Source: an uncultured Clostridia bacterium (GTDB lineage Bacteria; Bacillota; Clostridia; Oscillospirales; Ruminococcaceae). From it: 64,000 bases of DNA. Under the pieces are notes generated by a model, which did not search any database, was not told where the DNA came from, and saw nothing but the letters and a program-made list of their open reading frames with translations. This document shows, in pieces, positions 14,538-22,790 of this stretch. Numbering within the stretch: position 1 is the first letter of the stretch; each line of letters begins with the position of its first letter. A program made the position numbers and the translations under genes. The stretch is from positions 1-64,000 of the forward strand of contig CALXGT010000037.1 of assembly GCA_944387915.1 (NCBI GenBank), written 5' to 3'.

Positions 14538-15377
14538 ATGGCAGTTGCAACGGTAAACTTTATGTCGAAGAGTCTTATGCGCACCGTTACTGTCCACGCG
14601 ATTATCCCTGTGGATAAGTTAACTTTTCCGGGAATGCCCGAGCCGGAGAAAAAGCCTTTCAAAACGCTTTACCTGCTTCATGGCGTTTTCGGGAATTATA
14701 CCGATTGGCTTTACGGAACTCGAATTCAACGTTTTGCTGAGAAAAACAATTTGGCGGTGATTATGCCTTCCGGTGAAAACGGTTTTTACTCTAACCATCC
14801 GGGTAGCGGCGCTAATTACAGCGATTTCATTGGGAAAGAACTGGTTGAGGTGACCAGAGATTTGTTCCCCCTTTCTCGAGAGAGAGAAGATACCTTTATC
14901 GGCGGACTCTCCATGGGAGGGTTTGGCAGTATTGTGAACGGCTTGCGCCATAGCGATACTTTCAGCCGCGTAGCGGCGCTCTCTTCGGCGTTGATTAAGG
15001 ACACCATTACCTCCGCCCAATATCATGCTCCCAGTTTTCTTTCCGATCGGGGCTACTTTGAATCCCTTTTTGGTGACACAACAAAGTATGATGGCGGTGA
15101 CTACGATTATTACGCTTTGGTGGAAAAAGGCCTCGCCCAGGGAAAGACTCTTCCGAAATTTTATCTTTGCTGCGGAACGGAGGATGGGCTTCTCTCCGCC
15201 AACCGAGATTATCGTGATTTTCTTTTGGAAAAGGGATTGGATGTCACTTATGAAGAGGGGCCGGGGGGTCATGATTGGGATTTCTGGGACACCTATATTC
15301 AGAAGATTATTGATTGGCTTCCTTTGGATCAGGGCATAGAAGGCATCAACAGCGGAAATGTCAGCGGTTCGAAATAA
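14538..15377 (+). CDS. Alpha/beta-hydrolase esterase (EstA / esterase D family)
   Basis: A 279-residue serine esterase of the tributyrin esterase / S-formylglutathione hydrolase-like family. The nucleophile S125 lies in GGLSMGGFG; the acid is probably the Asp in CCGTEDGL (near 220) and the base the His in GGHDWDFW (near 252). The oxyanion region is YLLHGVFGN (about 45-53). No signal peptide is present. The family often removes acetyl groups from plant oligosaccharides, which fits the sugar-related neighbours. It starts an operon with the MBL-fold gene 35 bases downstream. Confidence 0.9.
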   Translation: MAVATVNFMSKSLMRTVTVHAIIPVDKLTFPGMPEPEKKPFKTLYLLHGVFGNYTDWLYGTRIQRFAEKNNLAVIMPSGENGFYSNHPGSGANYSDFIGKELVEVTRDLFPLSREREDTFIGGLSMGGFGSIVNGLRHSDTFSRVAALSSALIKDTITSAQYHAPSFLSDRGYFESLFGDTTKYDGGDYDYYALVEKGLAQGKTLPKFYLCCGTEDGLLSANRDYRDFLLEKGLDVTYEEGPGGHDWDFWDTYIQKIIDWLPLDQGIEGINSGNVSGSK

Positions 15378-15412
15378 CATAGACTCTATTTTATTTTCAG
15401 GAGGTTTTTACT

Positions 15413-16231
15413 ATGTACGACGGAAATCCAAACATCAACGAGAAAGGCTACATCTATGCAAAATGGAAAGTTGCGCCGAATACGTATATGATCGGCTATC
15501 ATGGCACCATGTATGCCTATCTGTTTATCGGTACCGAAAAGGCTCTTCTTATTGATACCTTTTACGGAGAGGGTAATCTGCGCCAGTTTGTAGAAGACCT
15601 TGCCGGGATGCCTGTTATGGTGGCGAATACCCATGGCCATTTCGATCATACCGGCGGTAATGCGTATTGGGAGCATGTTTATATTAGCGCCGAGGGACAA
15701 AAGGATATGAAGGTAGCTTTGGGCGAGGAACATAAAAAGGCGTTCCTGGCGATGCCTCATCCCGATTACACCGCTACCACCATTGGCGACGGCTATGTAT
15801 TTGATTTGGGTGGAAGAACGGTAGAGGTCATCGATATTCCCTGTCACCATCCCGGAAGCGTTGCTTTCTTAGACAGCCAGACGGGCTTCCTTTGCAGCGG
15901 CGATGAATTGGAGCCGGGCCAGGTTCTTTTGGGCTCCGGCGGACCGGACAAAATTGCCAAACATAAACGGAATATGGAAAAACTGTACAAGCGGATTGAC
16001 GAGATTAAATTTGTTTGCCCTGCCCATAACGGCAGTCCCTGTGATCCGGAGTTGATTTCCGATTATATTGAATTAGACACGCGGATCTTAAACGGTACCG
16101 CCCAAATTATGCCGAATATGGCAGGATTTGGCTACGGACCGAAGCCTCGTAAGTTTCGTCCGGAAGATCCGGATCAGGTTCGCGCCCAGTATGGTGGTGC
16201 TTCCATCTGTTACGCTCCTTGGGATAAATAG
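15413..16231 (+). CDS. MBL-fold metallo-hydrolase
   Basis: A 272-residue metallo-beta-lactamase-fold enzyme with a binuclear metal site. The THGHFDHTGG motif (residues 73-82) gives H74, H76, D78 and H79; further ligands are the His in PCHHPGS (near 144), the Asp in CSGDELEP (near 163) and the His in PAHNG (near 205). The start follows AGGAGGTTTTTACT. Substrate unknown; such proteins act on lactones, thioesters or phosphoesters. It probably shares a transcript with the esterase. Confidence 0.88.
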   Translation: MYDGNPNINEKGYIYAKWKVAPNTYMIGYHGTMYAYLFIGTEKALLIDTFYGEGNLRQFVEDLAGMPVMVANTHGHFDHTGGNAYWEHVYISAEGQKDMKVALGEEHKKAFLAMPHPDYTATTIGDGYVFDLGGRTVEVIDIPCHHPGSVAFLDSQTGFLCSGDELEPGQVLLGSGGPDKIAKHKRNMEKLYKRIDEIKFVCPAHNGSPCDPELISDYIELDTRILNGTAQIMPNMAGFGYGPKPRKFRPEDPDQVRAQYGGASICYAPWDK

Positions 16232-16240
16232 ATGTACCAT

Positions 16241-16282
16241 TGTCCCTGCGGAAAATACGCAGGGACTTTCGGTTTTCTTTTT
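16241..16282 (+). terminator. Terminator behind the MBL-fold gene
   Basis: CCCTGCG and CGCAGGG flank a 7-base loop; the following stretch is T-rich but broken (ACTTTCGGTTTTC), so strength is uncertain. Confidence 0.6.
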
Positions 16283-16323
16283 TTCGACAAATTTTTTTGT
16301 TTTTCGCGAAAGTGTTGACGAAT

Positions 16324-16393
16324 TGGGAAATTTATGCAAAAATAGTATAGAACTTTAAAAAACGGACAATATTATCAAACGAAGTGTTTGGTA
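16324..16393 (+). promoter_or_regulatory. Promoter and candidate operator of the ROK regulator gene
   Basis: TTGGGA (16324-16329), 17-base spacer and TATAGA (16347-16352) are the best promoter match. Just downstream, TTATCAAAC (16372-16380) and GTTTGGTAA (16385-16393) form an inverted repeat with one mismatch around a 4-base centre, a good candidate for autoregulation. Confidence 0.5.
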
Positions 16394-16417
16394 AAATAAA
16401 AATGGCAGGTGAGCGCG

Positions 16418-17671
16418 ATGGCGGAGCTTACGCCCGTAAAACAAACAGGAAATAAACCCAGAAATATTAAAAGCAACAACCAGAAAGTGGTTTTGGCTTT
16501 GTTGAGACAAAAGAAGGTGATGTCGCTGAGCGAAATTGCGGAGCAAGTCAACCTCAGCAAAACGACGATCACTAAGATTGTCAGCACGCTCATGGAAAAG
16601 AAGTATGTCATTTCTGTGGGAAAAGGTTCTTCTACGGAAGAAGGAGGAAAACGTCCGGAACTGTTTTCCTTTGATGTAACGTGCGCGTATTCCATTGCTT
16701 TACAGCTTCGTGGCGGTATGATGGTGGGAGCGCTGATGGATTTATCTTCCCGGGTACTTGAGGAATATGAATATAATCTTCCCAGAGAACTGCTCTATGA
16801 AGACTATGTATCCGCTGCTGCCACGGTGGTGAAGGAACTCCTCACGATTAGCGGGAAAAAGCCGGAGCAAATCTGCGGCGTTGTCTTGGGCTGCGACGGA
16901 ATTGTGGATGCGATTCGGGGAATTTTGCGCTTTTCTGTCCATCGGAAATGGGATCTGAATCTTCCCATTGCGGCTGATTTGAAGGAAAAGATCGGCTTGG
17001 AAATTCCGATTTATGTGGATAATAGCTGCCGCTTTAACGGTTATGCGGAGCTCAAAGCCAAGGAAAAGGATATGTACGGGAGTTCCATTACCATATATAC
17101 TTCTTATTCTACAGGTGGTTGTATTTTATTTGATGGAAGAATGCTCCATGGTGAAAACGGGTTTATGGGAGAATATGGTCATGTAATTGTGAACCCAAAT
17201 TCTACTGTCCGTTGTACTTGCGGAGGGTATGGCTGTTTTGAGACGATGGTATCTCCTACGGCGCTTTTGAATAACGCTTATGAGGGCTACGAACAATATC
17301 CGGACTCTCTTCTTTATCGGAAAGCAAAAGAACAATCCTTAGAGTATCGGGACATTTTTGATGCCGCGAATCTCAATGATCCCTTTGCCTGTAAGTTGAT
17401 GGACCAGATGGCAAAATATTTCGCCATTTTGATCCATAACATTACCTTGCTTCATGACCCGCAAAATGTTATTCTTCAAGGCGTTTACACCGAAGCCGGA
17501 GAGTATTTTATCAACTCACTTCGTAAAACATTGAATGATATGCCCTTTTATAAAATTAAACGCAACTTAAATATTTCCTATTCAACGGTAAACCCGAAAG
17601 TTGCCTTTTTCTATGGCGCTTCCCGTTATGTTGCGGACACTTATTTTAACGATGAAGCCCGATACGAGTAA
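16418..17671 (+). CDS. ROK family transcriptional regulator
   Basis: A 417-residue NagC/XylR-type regulator: an N-terminal winged helix-turn-helix (about 20-80, with MSLSEIAEQVNLSKTTITK), then a ROK sugar-kinase-like domain. The zinc signature is present as CTCGGYGCFE with its upstream partner GEYGHV. The ATP-phosphate region is degenerate (LQLRGGMMVGALMD), as in regulators rather than kinases. The ATG chosen follows CAGGTGAGCGCG; a GTG nine bases earlier is possible. It lies between the esterase operon and the sugar catabolic operon and could control either; the inverted repeat at 16372 suggests self-control. Confidence 0.9.
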   Translation: MAELTPVKQTGNKPRNIKSNNQKVVLALLRQKKVMSLSEIAEQVNLSKTTITKIVSTLMEKKYVISVGKGSSTEEGGKRPELFSFDVTCAYSIALQLRGGMMVGALMDLSSRVLEEYEYNLPRELLYEDYVSAAATVVKELLTISGKKPEQICGVVLGCDGIVDAIRGILRFSVHRKWDLNLPIAADLKEKIGLEIPIYVDNSCRFNGYAELKAKEKDMYGSSITIYTSYSTGGCILFDGRMLHGENGFMGEYGHVIVNPNSTVRCTCGGYGCFETMVSPTALLNNAYEGYEQYPDSLLYRKAKEQSLEYRDIFDAANLNDPFACKLMDQMAKYFAILIHNITLLHDPQNVILQGVYTEAGEYFINSLRKTLNDMPFYKIKRNLNISYSTVNPKVAFFYGASRYVADTYFNDEARYE

Positions 17672-17701
17672 TACATTTCGTATAATTTGTCGAAATAATA
17701 C

Positions 17702-17757
17702 GAAAAACAGCGGATTTCGCCCTCAAATGAGGGGGCGAGCCGCTGTTTTTTCTTTTT
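17702..17757. terminator. Bidirectional terminator between the ROK gene and galM
   Basis: Outer stem AAAAACAGCGG / CCGCTGTTTTT with an inner CGCCCTC / GAGGGGGCG hairpin, and T runs on both strands. Confidence 0.85.
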
Positions 17758-17773
17758 GGTAAAATGATTGGTT

Positions 17774-18826
17774 TTACCGAATTCCGAAGCAAAATGCGGT
17801 CTTAAAGTGGTAAAGGGTATTCCCTTTACAGACAGGATCGGGAAAGTGGCTGAAATTGATGGAATTCGGATAGCTTTGTGTCTCAAAACAATAGGCGTGG
17901 TGCTTCCCGTAAAGGGCTCCGCCTTTAGATGGAGGCATTTTTAAAGGCATATTGTTCATGGTGTAAAACTGCATGCCGGGACGATCGGTAAAGACCGTTA
18001 AAGTTCTTCCTGTATCCGGATCATAAGCGGAAGCAGCTTTTCGGTAACCGCGTCCCCGGATGCAGAAATTGTGGTCGAATCCGCCGAACGCCACGATTTG
18101 GGGATCGTCGGAGGCAAAACCGTCGCCGATTGGTTTTTCCGAAGTAAAGTCAAAAGCCGTTCCCTTGACGGGGCGGATCTCGCCGGTAGGGGCACAGGTT
18201 TTGTCGTTGGGGGTAAAGAAGTCCGCTTCGATTTGGATCTGCTGGTCGTCGATCACCCCGCTGTGATGACCGGCTAAGTTAAAATAACAGTGATTGGTAA
18301 TGGAAACCGGAGTATCTTCGGTAGGAAGGATACGGTAATCCAACTGGAACTTGTGATCCTCGGTAAAGGTATAGGTCAGCGTCAGGGTAAGGCATCCCGG
18401 ATAGCCGCCCCTTCCATCGTCAAAATGGCGCAGCGTCACCGATGCCGCATCTTCGGTCTGGGAAGAACCTACATAGTCGAAAACAAACCGGGAGTAATTT
18501 CCGCTTCCGCCATGCATGGCATTGCCGTCCCGTCCTTGTTCCAGCTGGTAAACCCGACCGTTAAGAGAAAATTTCGCTCCTACGATCCGGTTGGCGAAAC
18601 GACCGATGATTAAGGCGGCGCCAAGCCCTCTGGCTCGGTAGTCCTCTAAGGTGTTTTGCCCCAAAATGACGTCATCCAGCTTCCCGTCTTGATCCGGTAC
18701 CACAATGGAATGGATGATGCCGCCATAGGAGATCACTTCAGCGTAGGCGCCATCGGACGCCTCCATATGAAATAAGGTAACGGCCTTCCCGTCCAATGTT
18801 CCGAAGGGTTTGGTAGTTAATCTCAT
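17774..18826 (-). CDS. galM: Aldose 1-epimerase
   Basis: A 350-residue mutarotase interconverting alpha and beta anomers of aldoses. The general acid/base residues are visible: H105 in NAMHGGSGNY, H179 in ITNHCYFNL, and the Glu in YCFETQSYPN near 326. The start follows AAGGAATCGTCC. It is downstream of the sugar catabolic operon but separated from it by a terminator at 18849-18886, so expression may depend on read-through. Its role would be to supply the anomer used by the isomerase. Confidence 0.93.
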   Translation of the reverse strand: MRLTTKPFGTLDGKAVTLFHMEASDGAYAEVISYGGIIHSIVVPDQDGKLDDVILGQNTLEDYRARGLGAALIIGRFANRIVGAKFSLNGRVYQLEQGRDGNAMHGGSGNYSRFVFDYVGSSQTEDAASVTLRHFDDGRGGYPGCLTLTLTYTFTEDHKFQLDYRILPTEDTPVSITNHCYFNLAGHHSGVIDDQQIQIEADFFTPNDKTCAPTGEIRPVKGTAFDFTSEKPIGDGFASDDPQIVAFGGFDHNFCIRGRGYRKAASAYDPDTGRTLTVFTDRPGMQFYTMNNMPLKMPPSKGGALYGKHHAYCFETQSYPNSINFSHFPDPVCKGNTLYHFKTAFCFGIR

Positions 18827-18848
18827 GGACGATTCCTTCTTTCCTCAA

Positions 18849-18886
18849 TAAAAAGGGGTCAGAAGGGAACCACCCGACCCCTTTTT
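18849..18886 (-). terminator. Terminator between the cupin gene and galM
   Basis: AAAAAGGGGTC and GACCCCTTTTT flank a 15-base loop. It would end the sugar operon or set a lower level for galM. Confidence 0.75.
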
Positions 18887-18888
18887 CG

Positions 18889-19383
18889 TTAAATTTCGAT
18901 TTCGATTCGATCATCGCCCTCTAAGAACGTCGCGTGCATATCGTTTCCGTAGGTGCGCTGAGGCAAGAGGCACAGGATATGAGCAACATCGGTGTCATAA
19001 ACGAACTGTCTTCCATGGAGTACGCCAGGATTCAGTTTTACAAAGGTGCCCTTAGGGATATGGAAGGCTTCAATGGTTTTGGGATCCACATTGCGTCCGC
19101 TGGGACCGACAAAGATAACGCAGTCGGCGTCAATGGGAAGAAGCCCTTCACAGGTGTACTGGTGGTATTCCACCATGGAAATAATGGGATCGTCCTTGGA
19201 TACCCGGCAGGTAGACGCAGAGGGAAGAGTGGTGGGGCTTAAAAATAAAGAGATCCGATCGGGATAAAATTCGTTGGAACGGCCGGGTCCTTCGGGACGG
19301 AAGGAGTCATCGGTCAAGGAAGCGTAATCGCCGTATTTGCGGAATTTTTCCAAGGAAAGCTCTTGAACAGGAATTTTCAGCAT
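18889..19383 (-). CDS. AllA-like (ureidoglycolate lyase family) cupin protein
   Basis: A 164-residue single-domain protein of the ureidoglycolate lyase/AllA type beta-barrel fold. Features include SLEKFRKYGDYA at the start, the central EYHQYTCEGLLPIDADC segment and the barrel-closing IPKGTFVKLNPGVLHGRQF. The chosen ATG is preceded by AAAGGTGACAAAT. No allantoin genes are nearby; it ends a sugar-catabolism operon, so an ureidoglycolate role is doubtful and it may act on a sugar-derived intermediate or be a sugar-binding accessory. This is inference from context. Confidence 0.7.
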   Translation of the reverse strand: MLKIPVQELSLEKFRKYGDYASLTDDSFRPEGPGRSNEFYPDRISLFLSPTTLPSASTCRVSKDDPIISMVEYHQYTCEGLLPIDADCVIFVGPSGRNVDPKTIEAFHIPKGTFVKLNPGVLHGRQFVYDTDVAHILCLLPQRTYGNDMHATFLEGDDRIEIEI

Positions 19384-19440
19384 ATTTGTCACCTTTCTTT
19401 ACAAAAAGGCGGCGCCGGCTGCCGCCGCCTTTCCAAATGT

Positions 19441-20832
19441 TTATAAGCTCTTAGGACCGTCGGCATCGGGATGATCGTAGATCAAGCCCAAATACCGGGC
19501 TGCTTCTTTCAAAGCGGCCTGATAATTGCCGTACATACCGCCCACATGGTGAATGTAAGGACCGTACATCAGACGGTCTTCCCATTTCGCCCAGTCGTCC
19601 ACCTCAAACCAGACATAGGTTCCGGTGGTCTTGGGACCGGTGGTGGATTTGCCTTCGCCGGCAAAGAGATAGTAATCGCCGTCTAAATCGTCGAAACGGG
19701 CAATGGTGATGGGGCCTTGTTTCAGTTCCCAGCATTCCTGGCCTCTTTGAGACATGCAAGCGGCGCAGTCATCCGCTTTCAGGGAGTAGGGGAAAGGACC
19801 GCAGTGCCACAGAAGCTCCGCATTGTCGTTTTGAGGATGACGGATGGTGAGGTCGGCAAAGAATTGGCTGTTTTCGTATAAGCCTGCCGCACGGAGGATC
19901 GCTAAAGTAATAGCGCCGTTGACGTCGGTCTCACAGGCAATAGGCAGCCCTTCGTCCGCCATCTCGCCCAAAGTCATGCAGGGAGGTACGCCGGCAATGC
20001 CGTTAAAAGCAGACCAGCACTCCATAGCGCCTACGGTACATCCGTTTTGGAGCATCAATTCTTTGGTGGCCATTTTGATACCAGCAACCAGCTTGGCATC
20101 GTTTTCCGCCATTTTGCTGAAATCGATGCGGGAAGTTAAATCCGCAAAATAAGCTTTAAATTCATCGCCGTTTTCCTCAACGATCTTTTTCGCCAAATTG
20201 ACAATGGCGGTGGGAGCGATGGGAACGGTAATGATACCAAAGCGCTTGAGCAAAGCGGCTTCATCGGTCATAACGCTCATAAAGGAAGAGGGACGAGCGC
20301 CGATCTTGGCAACCCGAAGACCCTTAAGGGCTTTGACCACCGCGGCTGCGCGAAGGAAGGTCACAAAACCGTTTTTAAATTTTTCATCTTCCGTCTCACA
20401 GTTGGTGATGTAGCTGAAGGTGACACCCTGACGGCGCATAACCTTGGTGGAAGCGAACATACCGCACTGGGTATCTCTGCCCCGTTTTTCGTCGGTGTTG
20501 GGAACCGCGTCTCTCGCGCCCCAGACCAGGGTGGGAAGCTTAAAGGCGCCGGCGATGACCGCGGCGACCTGTTCCTCGCCAAAATCGCAGAAGGGAACAA
20601 ACAACGCGTCCACATTGGCGGCCTTCAGCTTTGCGACGACTGCGTCCACGTCCGCGGGCTTGAAAGCGATCCCGTTTTCACAGATATCGTCGATATCTAC
20701 GTACTCCACCACGTCCGGCTTGATTTCTCGGATCACTTTCATAAACCGGTCTTTTTGCCGTTTGGCTTCATCCATACTCAGCATCATACGTTTGGTTGGC
20801 ACAATACCCAAAGTCAGGGTCTGTTTATACAT
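19441..20832 (-). CDS. L-fucose/L-arabinose isomerase family protein
   Basis: A 463-residue cytoplasmic protein of the fucose/arabinose isomerase superfamily, which converts aldoses to ketoses using Mn2+. Candidate metal ligands are the Glu and Asp of CETDVNGAITLAIL (near 300) and the His of LLWHCGPFPYS (near 340). It is shorter than classic FucI (about 590) and resembles the short clade that lacks part of the N-terminal domain. It overlaps the kinase gene upstream by eight bases, so the pair is translationally coupled. The substrate cannot be told; fucose, arabinose or a less common sugar are all open. Confidence 0.82.
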   Translation of the reverse strand: MYKQTLTLGIVPTKRMMLSMDEAKRQKDRFMKVIREIKPDVVEYVDIDDICENGIAFKPADVDAVVAKLKAANVDALFVPFCDFGEEQVAAVIAGAFKLPTLVWGARDAVPNTDEKRGRDTQCGMFASTKVMRRQGVTFSYITNCETEDEKFKNGFVTFLRAAAVVKALKGLRVAKIGARPSSFMSVMTDEAALLKRFGIITVPIAPTAIVNLAKKIVEENGDEFKAYFADLTSRIDFSKMAENDAKLVAGIKMATKELMLQNGCTVGAMECWSAFNGIAGVPPCMTLGEMADEGLPIACETDVNGAITLAILRAAGLYENSQFFADLTIRHPQNDNAELLWHCGPFPYSLKADDCAACMSQRGQECWELKQGPITIARFDDLDGDYYLFAGEGKSTTGPKTTGTYVWFEVDDWAKWEDRLMYGPYIHHVGGMYGNYQAALKEAARYLGLIYDHPDADGPKSL

Positions 20833-21793
20833 AGTGAATCCCCCTCTTGTAAAATTCTACCCGCTGATCCAACTCGGTATAGTCGATCTCGCCGGTGGCC
20901 AAAAACTTCTCCACCATTTCTTTGGTGGGAATACCGCTTCTTCCTCCGATGCGGGTGCATTTGATGGCGGAAACCGCCGAAGCGTACCGGGCGCTTTCCT
21001 TCGCGTCCATACCATATACCAGCGCGGCCAGATAACCGCCATGGAACACATCACCGGCGCCCAAGGTATCGGTGGCGTCTACCGAGAAAGCGGGGATCTC
21101 AAAATACCCCGTCTCTTCGGAATAACCGACGCAGCCCTTCTCTCCAAAAGTAAATACCACAATAGAAGGTCCTTTGGCGGCGATGGTTTTACAGTTTTCT
21201 TCGTAGTTTTTATCCTGGAACAAAGCGTCGTAGACAAATTCCGAAGCCACAAACATGTCGATAAGCCCAATATTTTCCATTAAGGAATCGCTGTAGTTAT
21301 CGGCGTCGATAAAGACTTTGGCTCCCGCCTGCTTGGCAACGTGGCAGGCTTTGATGACCACATCGCTGAAACGGGCGATATAAAAATATTTGGTATTCTT
21401 TAAGAAATCTTCGTTAAGCTCCTCGTAGCGAATCGGTTCAACAGTACCGGCGCCGGTGCCTAAAATGCTGCGGCCCATCGTTTCTCTGTCACTTAAAATG
21501 ACATTGAACATAGTAAACTGCCCTTCGCGCAGGATCATGTTGTCTACGTTAATGTTGTGGCGCTGAAAATCCTTGTAGCAGAATTTTCCGAAGATATCGT
21601 CCCCCAAAGCACCCATAATGGCACAGCTTACACCCTGACGGGCGGAGGCGACGATACCGCTGGCCACCTTTCCGCCACCCTGCCAGCTGCTGGCGTTGAC
21701 ACGAACGCCCTGGTTGGGAGTGGGGAGGTGATCGACGTTCATTACAAAATCCTGACAAGGGGAGTCAATGCCCACAATATCAAATGGTTTCAT
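20825..21793 (-). CDS. PfkB family carbohydrate kinase
   Basis: A 322-residue ribokinase/PfkB-fold sugar kinase. The N-terminal glycine motif is WQGGGKVASGIVA (about 36-48) and the C-terminal signature with the catalytic Asp is DTLGAGDVFHGGY (near 240-250). It should phosphorylate the ketose made by the isomerase. The start is uncertain: the ATG used here begins a typical PfkB N-terminus but has no ribosome site, while an ATG at 21862 has AAAGGA only three bases upstream and adds 23 atypical residues. An inverted repeat (21808-21859) covers this stretch. Confidence 0.85.
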   Translation of the reverse strand: MKPFDIVGIDSPCQDFVMNVDHLPTPNQGVRVNASSWQGGGKVASGIVASARQGVSCAIMGALGDDIFGKFCYKDFQRHNINVDNMILREGQFTMFNVILSDRETMGRSILGTGAGTVEPIRYEELNEDFLKNTKYFYIARFSDVVIKACHVAKQAGAKVFIDADNYSDSLMENIGLIDMFVASEFVYDALFQDKNYEENCKTIAAKGPSIVVFTFGEKGCVGYSEETGYFEIPAFSVDATDTLGAGDVFHGGYLAALVYGMDAKESARYASAVSAIKCTRIGGRSGIPTKEMVEKFLATGEIDYTELDQRVEFYKRGIHYV

Positions 21794-21807
21794 AAATTTG
21801 TTTATCT

Positions 21808-21859
21808 GATGCCGGCTTCGCATCCAATGCCGTTTTGACAAGCGGATACGGCCGGCATC
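21808..21859. repeat. Inverted repeat at the kinase start
   Basis: GATGCCGGC (21808-21816) and its exact complement GCCGGCATC (21851-21859) flank 34 bases. It may fold in the mRNA between the aldolase and kinase genes and affect translation of the kinase. Confidence 0.45.
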
Positions 21860-21892
21860 CATCCTTTCTGGTTATTTTTATCCCACAAATTC

Positions 21893-22747
21893 TTACAGGC
21901 TGAATTTATTGGGGTTCAGCAGGCGGATCTTGCTCTTGACAAAGGAAACCATGGCTTCTTCGATGCCGACCATGACTGCCCGTCCGGAGGCTCTCTGGGC
22001 GCCCGCGTAATCGGTGTCTTTCAGCGCGTTAAAGAATGCACGGTCATACTCGGTGGCGATATTAAATTTGCTCATGCCTTGGTTTACCGCTTCCTGCATC
22101 TGCCAGTCGGGAATGTCGGAACCGCCGTGGAGCACCAGAGGAATGGGGAGTTTGGCCCGCAGCGCTTTGATGCGGTCAAAGTCTAAGTTAGGGGTGACGA
22201 TGTAGGTACCATGCGCGTTACCTACGGCGACCGCTAAGCTGTGGCATCCGGTTCTCTGTACGAAATCCACCGCCTGATCCACATTGGTGTAATGGTCGCT
22301 GTTTTGGATATCGTCAATGTTGGCGCCGCTTCCTACATGTCCCAATTCCGCTTCAATATCGATTCCGAAGACGGCGGCGGTCTCTACAACGCTCTTGGTC
22401 AAAGCGACATTTTCCTCATAAGGAAGCGCGGAACCATCCACCATAACCGAGGGGAACCCATCCCGAATACCGGCAACGGCAATCTCGAAGTTTCTCGAAT
22501 GGTCCAGATGGACACCAACGGGAACGGAAGCTTTCTCCGCCAGATCCTTGGCGATGTAGCTGACGTATTTGTTGGCCATATGTCCTTCCAAGCCGGGGAA
22601 GTACTGGATAATAATGGGCACCTTCTCCTCTTCCGCCGCTTGGATGGCGTATTTAATGGTTTCAAAGGTAAACATGTTGACGGCGGCAACGCCGTATTTG
22701 TTTTCGGTAGCGTGTTTTAAGATATCATTGACTTTTGCTAAAGGCAT
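21893..22747 (-). CDS. Class II fructose/tagatose-bisphosphate aldolase family protein
   Basis: A 284-residue zinc aldolase that should split a ketose phosphate into dihydroxyacetone phosphate and an aldehyde. Zinc ligands are visible in VHLDHS (near 80), GNAHG (near 180) and VLHGGSD (near 208); AELGHVGSG (about 133-141) holds the acidic catalytic region. Length matches GatY/KbaY/Fba. The start follows AAGGAGGTCTTCTT. It is the second gene of the operon. The lack of the extended phosphate loop features of classical Fba leaves open whether the true substrate is a 1-phosphate or a bisphosphate. Confidence 0.88.
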   Translation of the reverse strand: MPLAKVNDILKHATENKYGVAAVNMFTFETIKYAIQAAEEEKVPIIIQYFPGLEGHMANKYVSYIAKDLAEKASVPVGVHLDHSRNFEIAVAGIRDGFPSVMVDGSALPYEENVALTKSVVETAAVFGIDIEAELGHVGSGANIDDIQNSDHYTNVDQAVDFVQRTGCHSLAVAVGNAHGTYIVTPNLDFDRIKALRAKLPIPLVLHGGSDIPDWQMQEAVNQGMSKFNIATEYDRAFFNALKDTDYAGAQRASGRAVMVGIEEAMVSFVKSKIRLLNPNKFSL

Positions 22748-22790
22748 AAGAAGACCTCCTTGTTAAAATGTATAGTGACCATTCTTTGGA

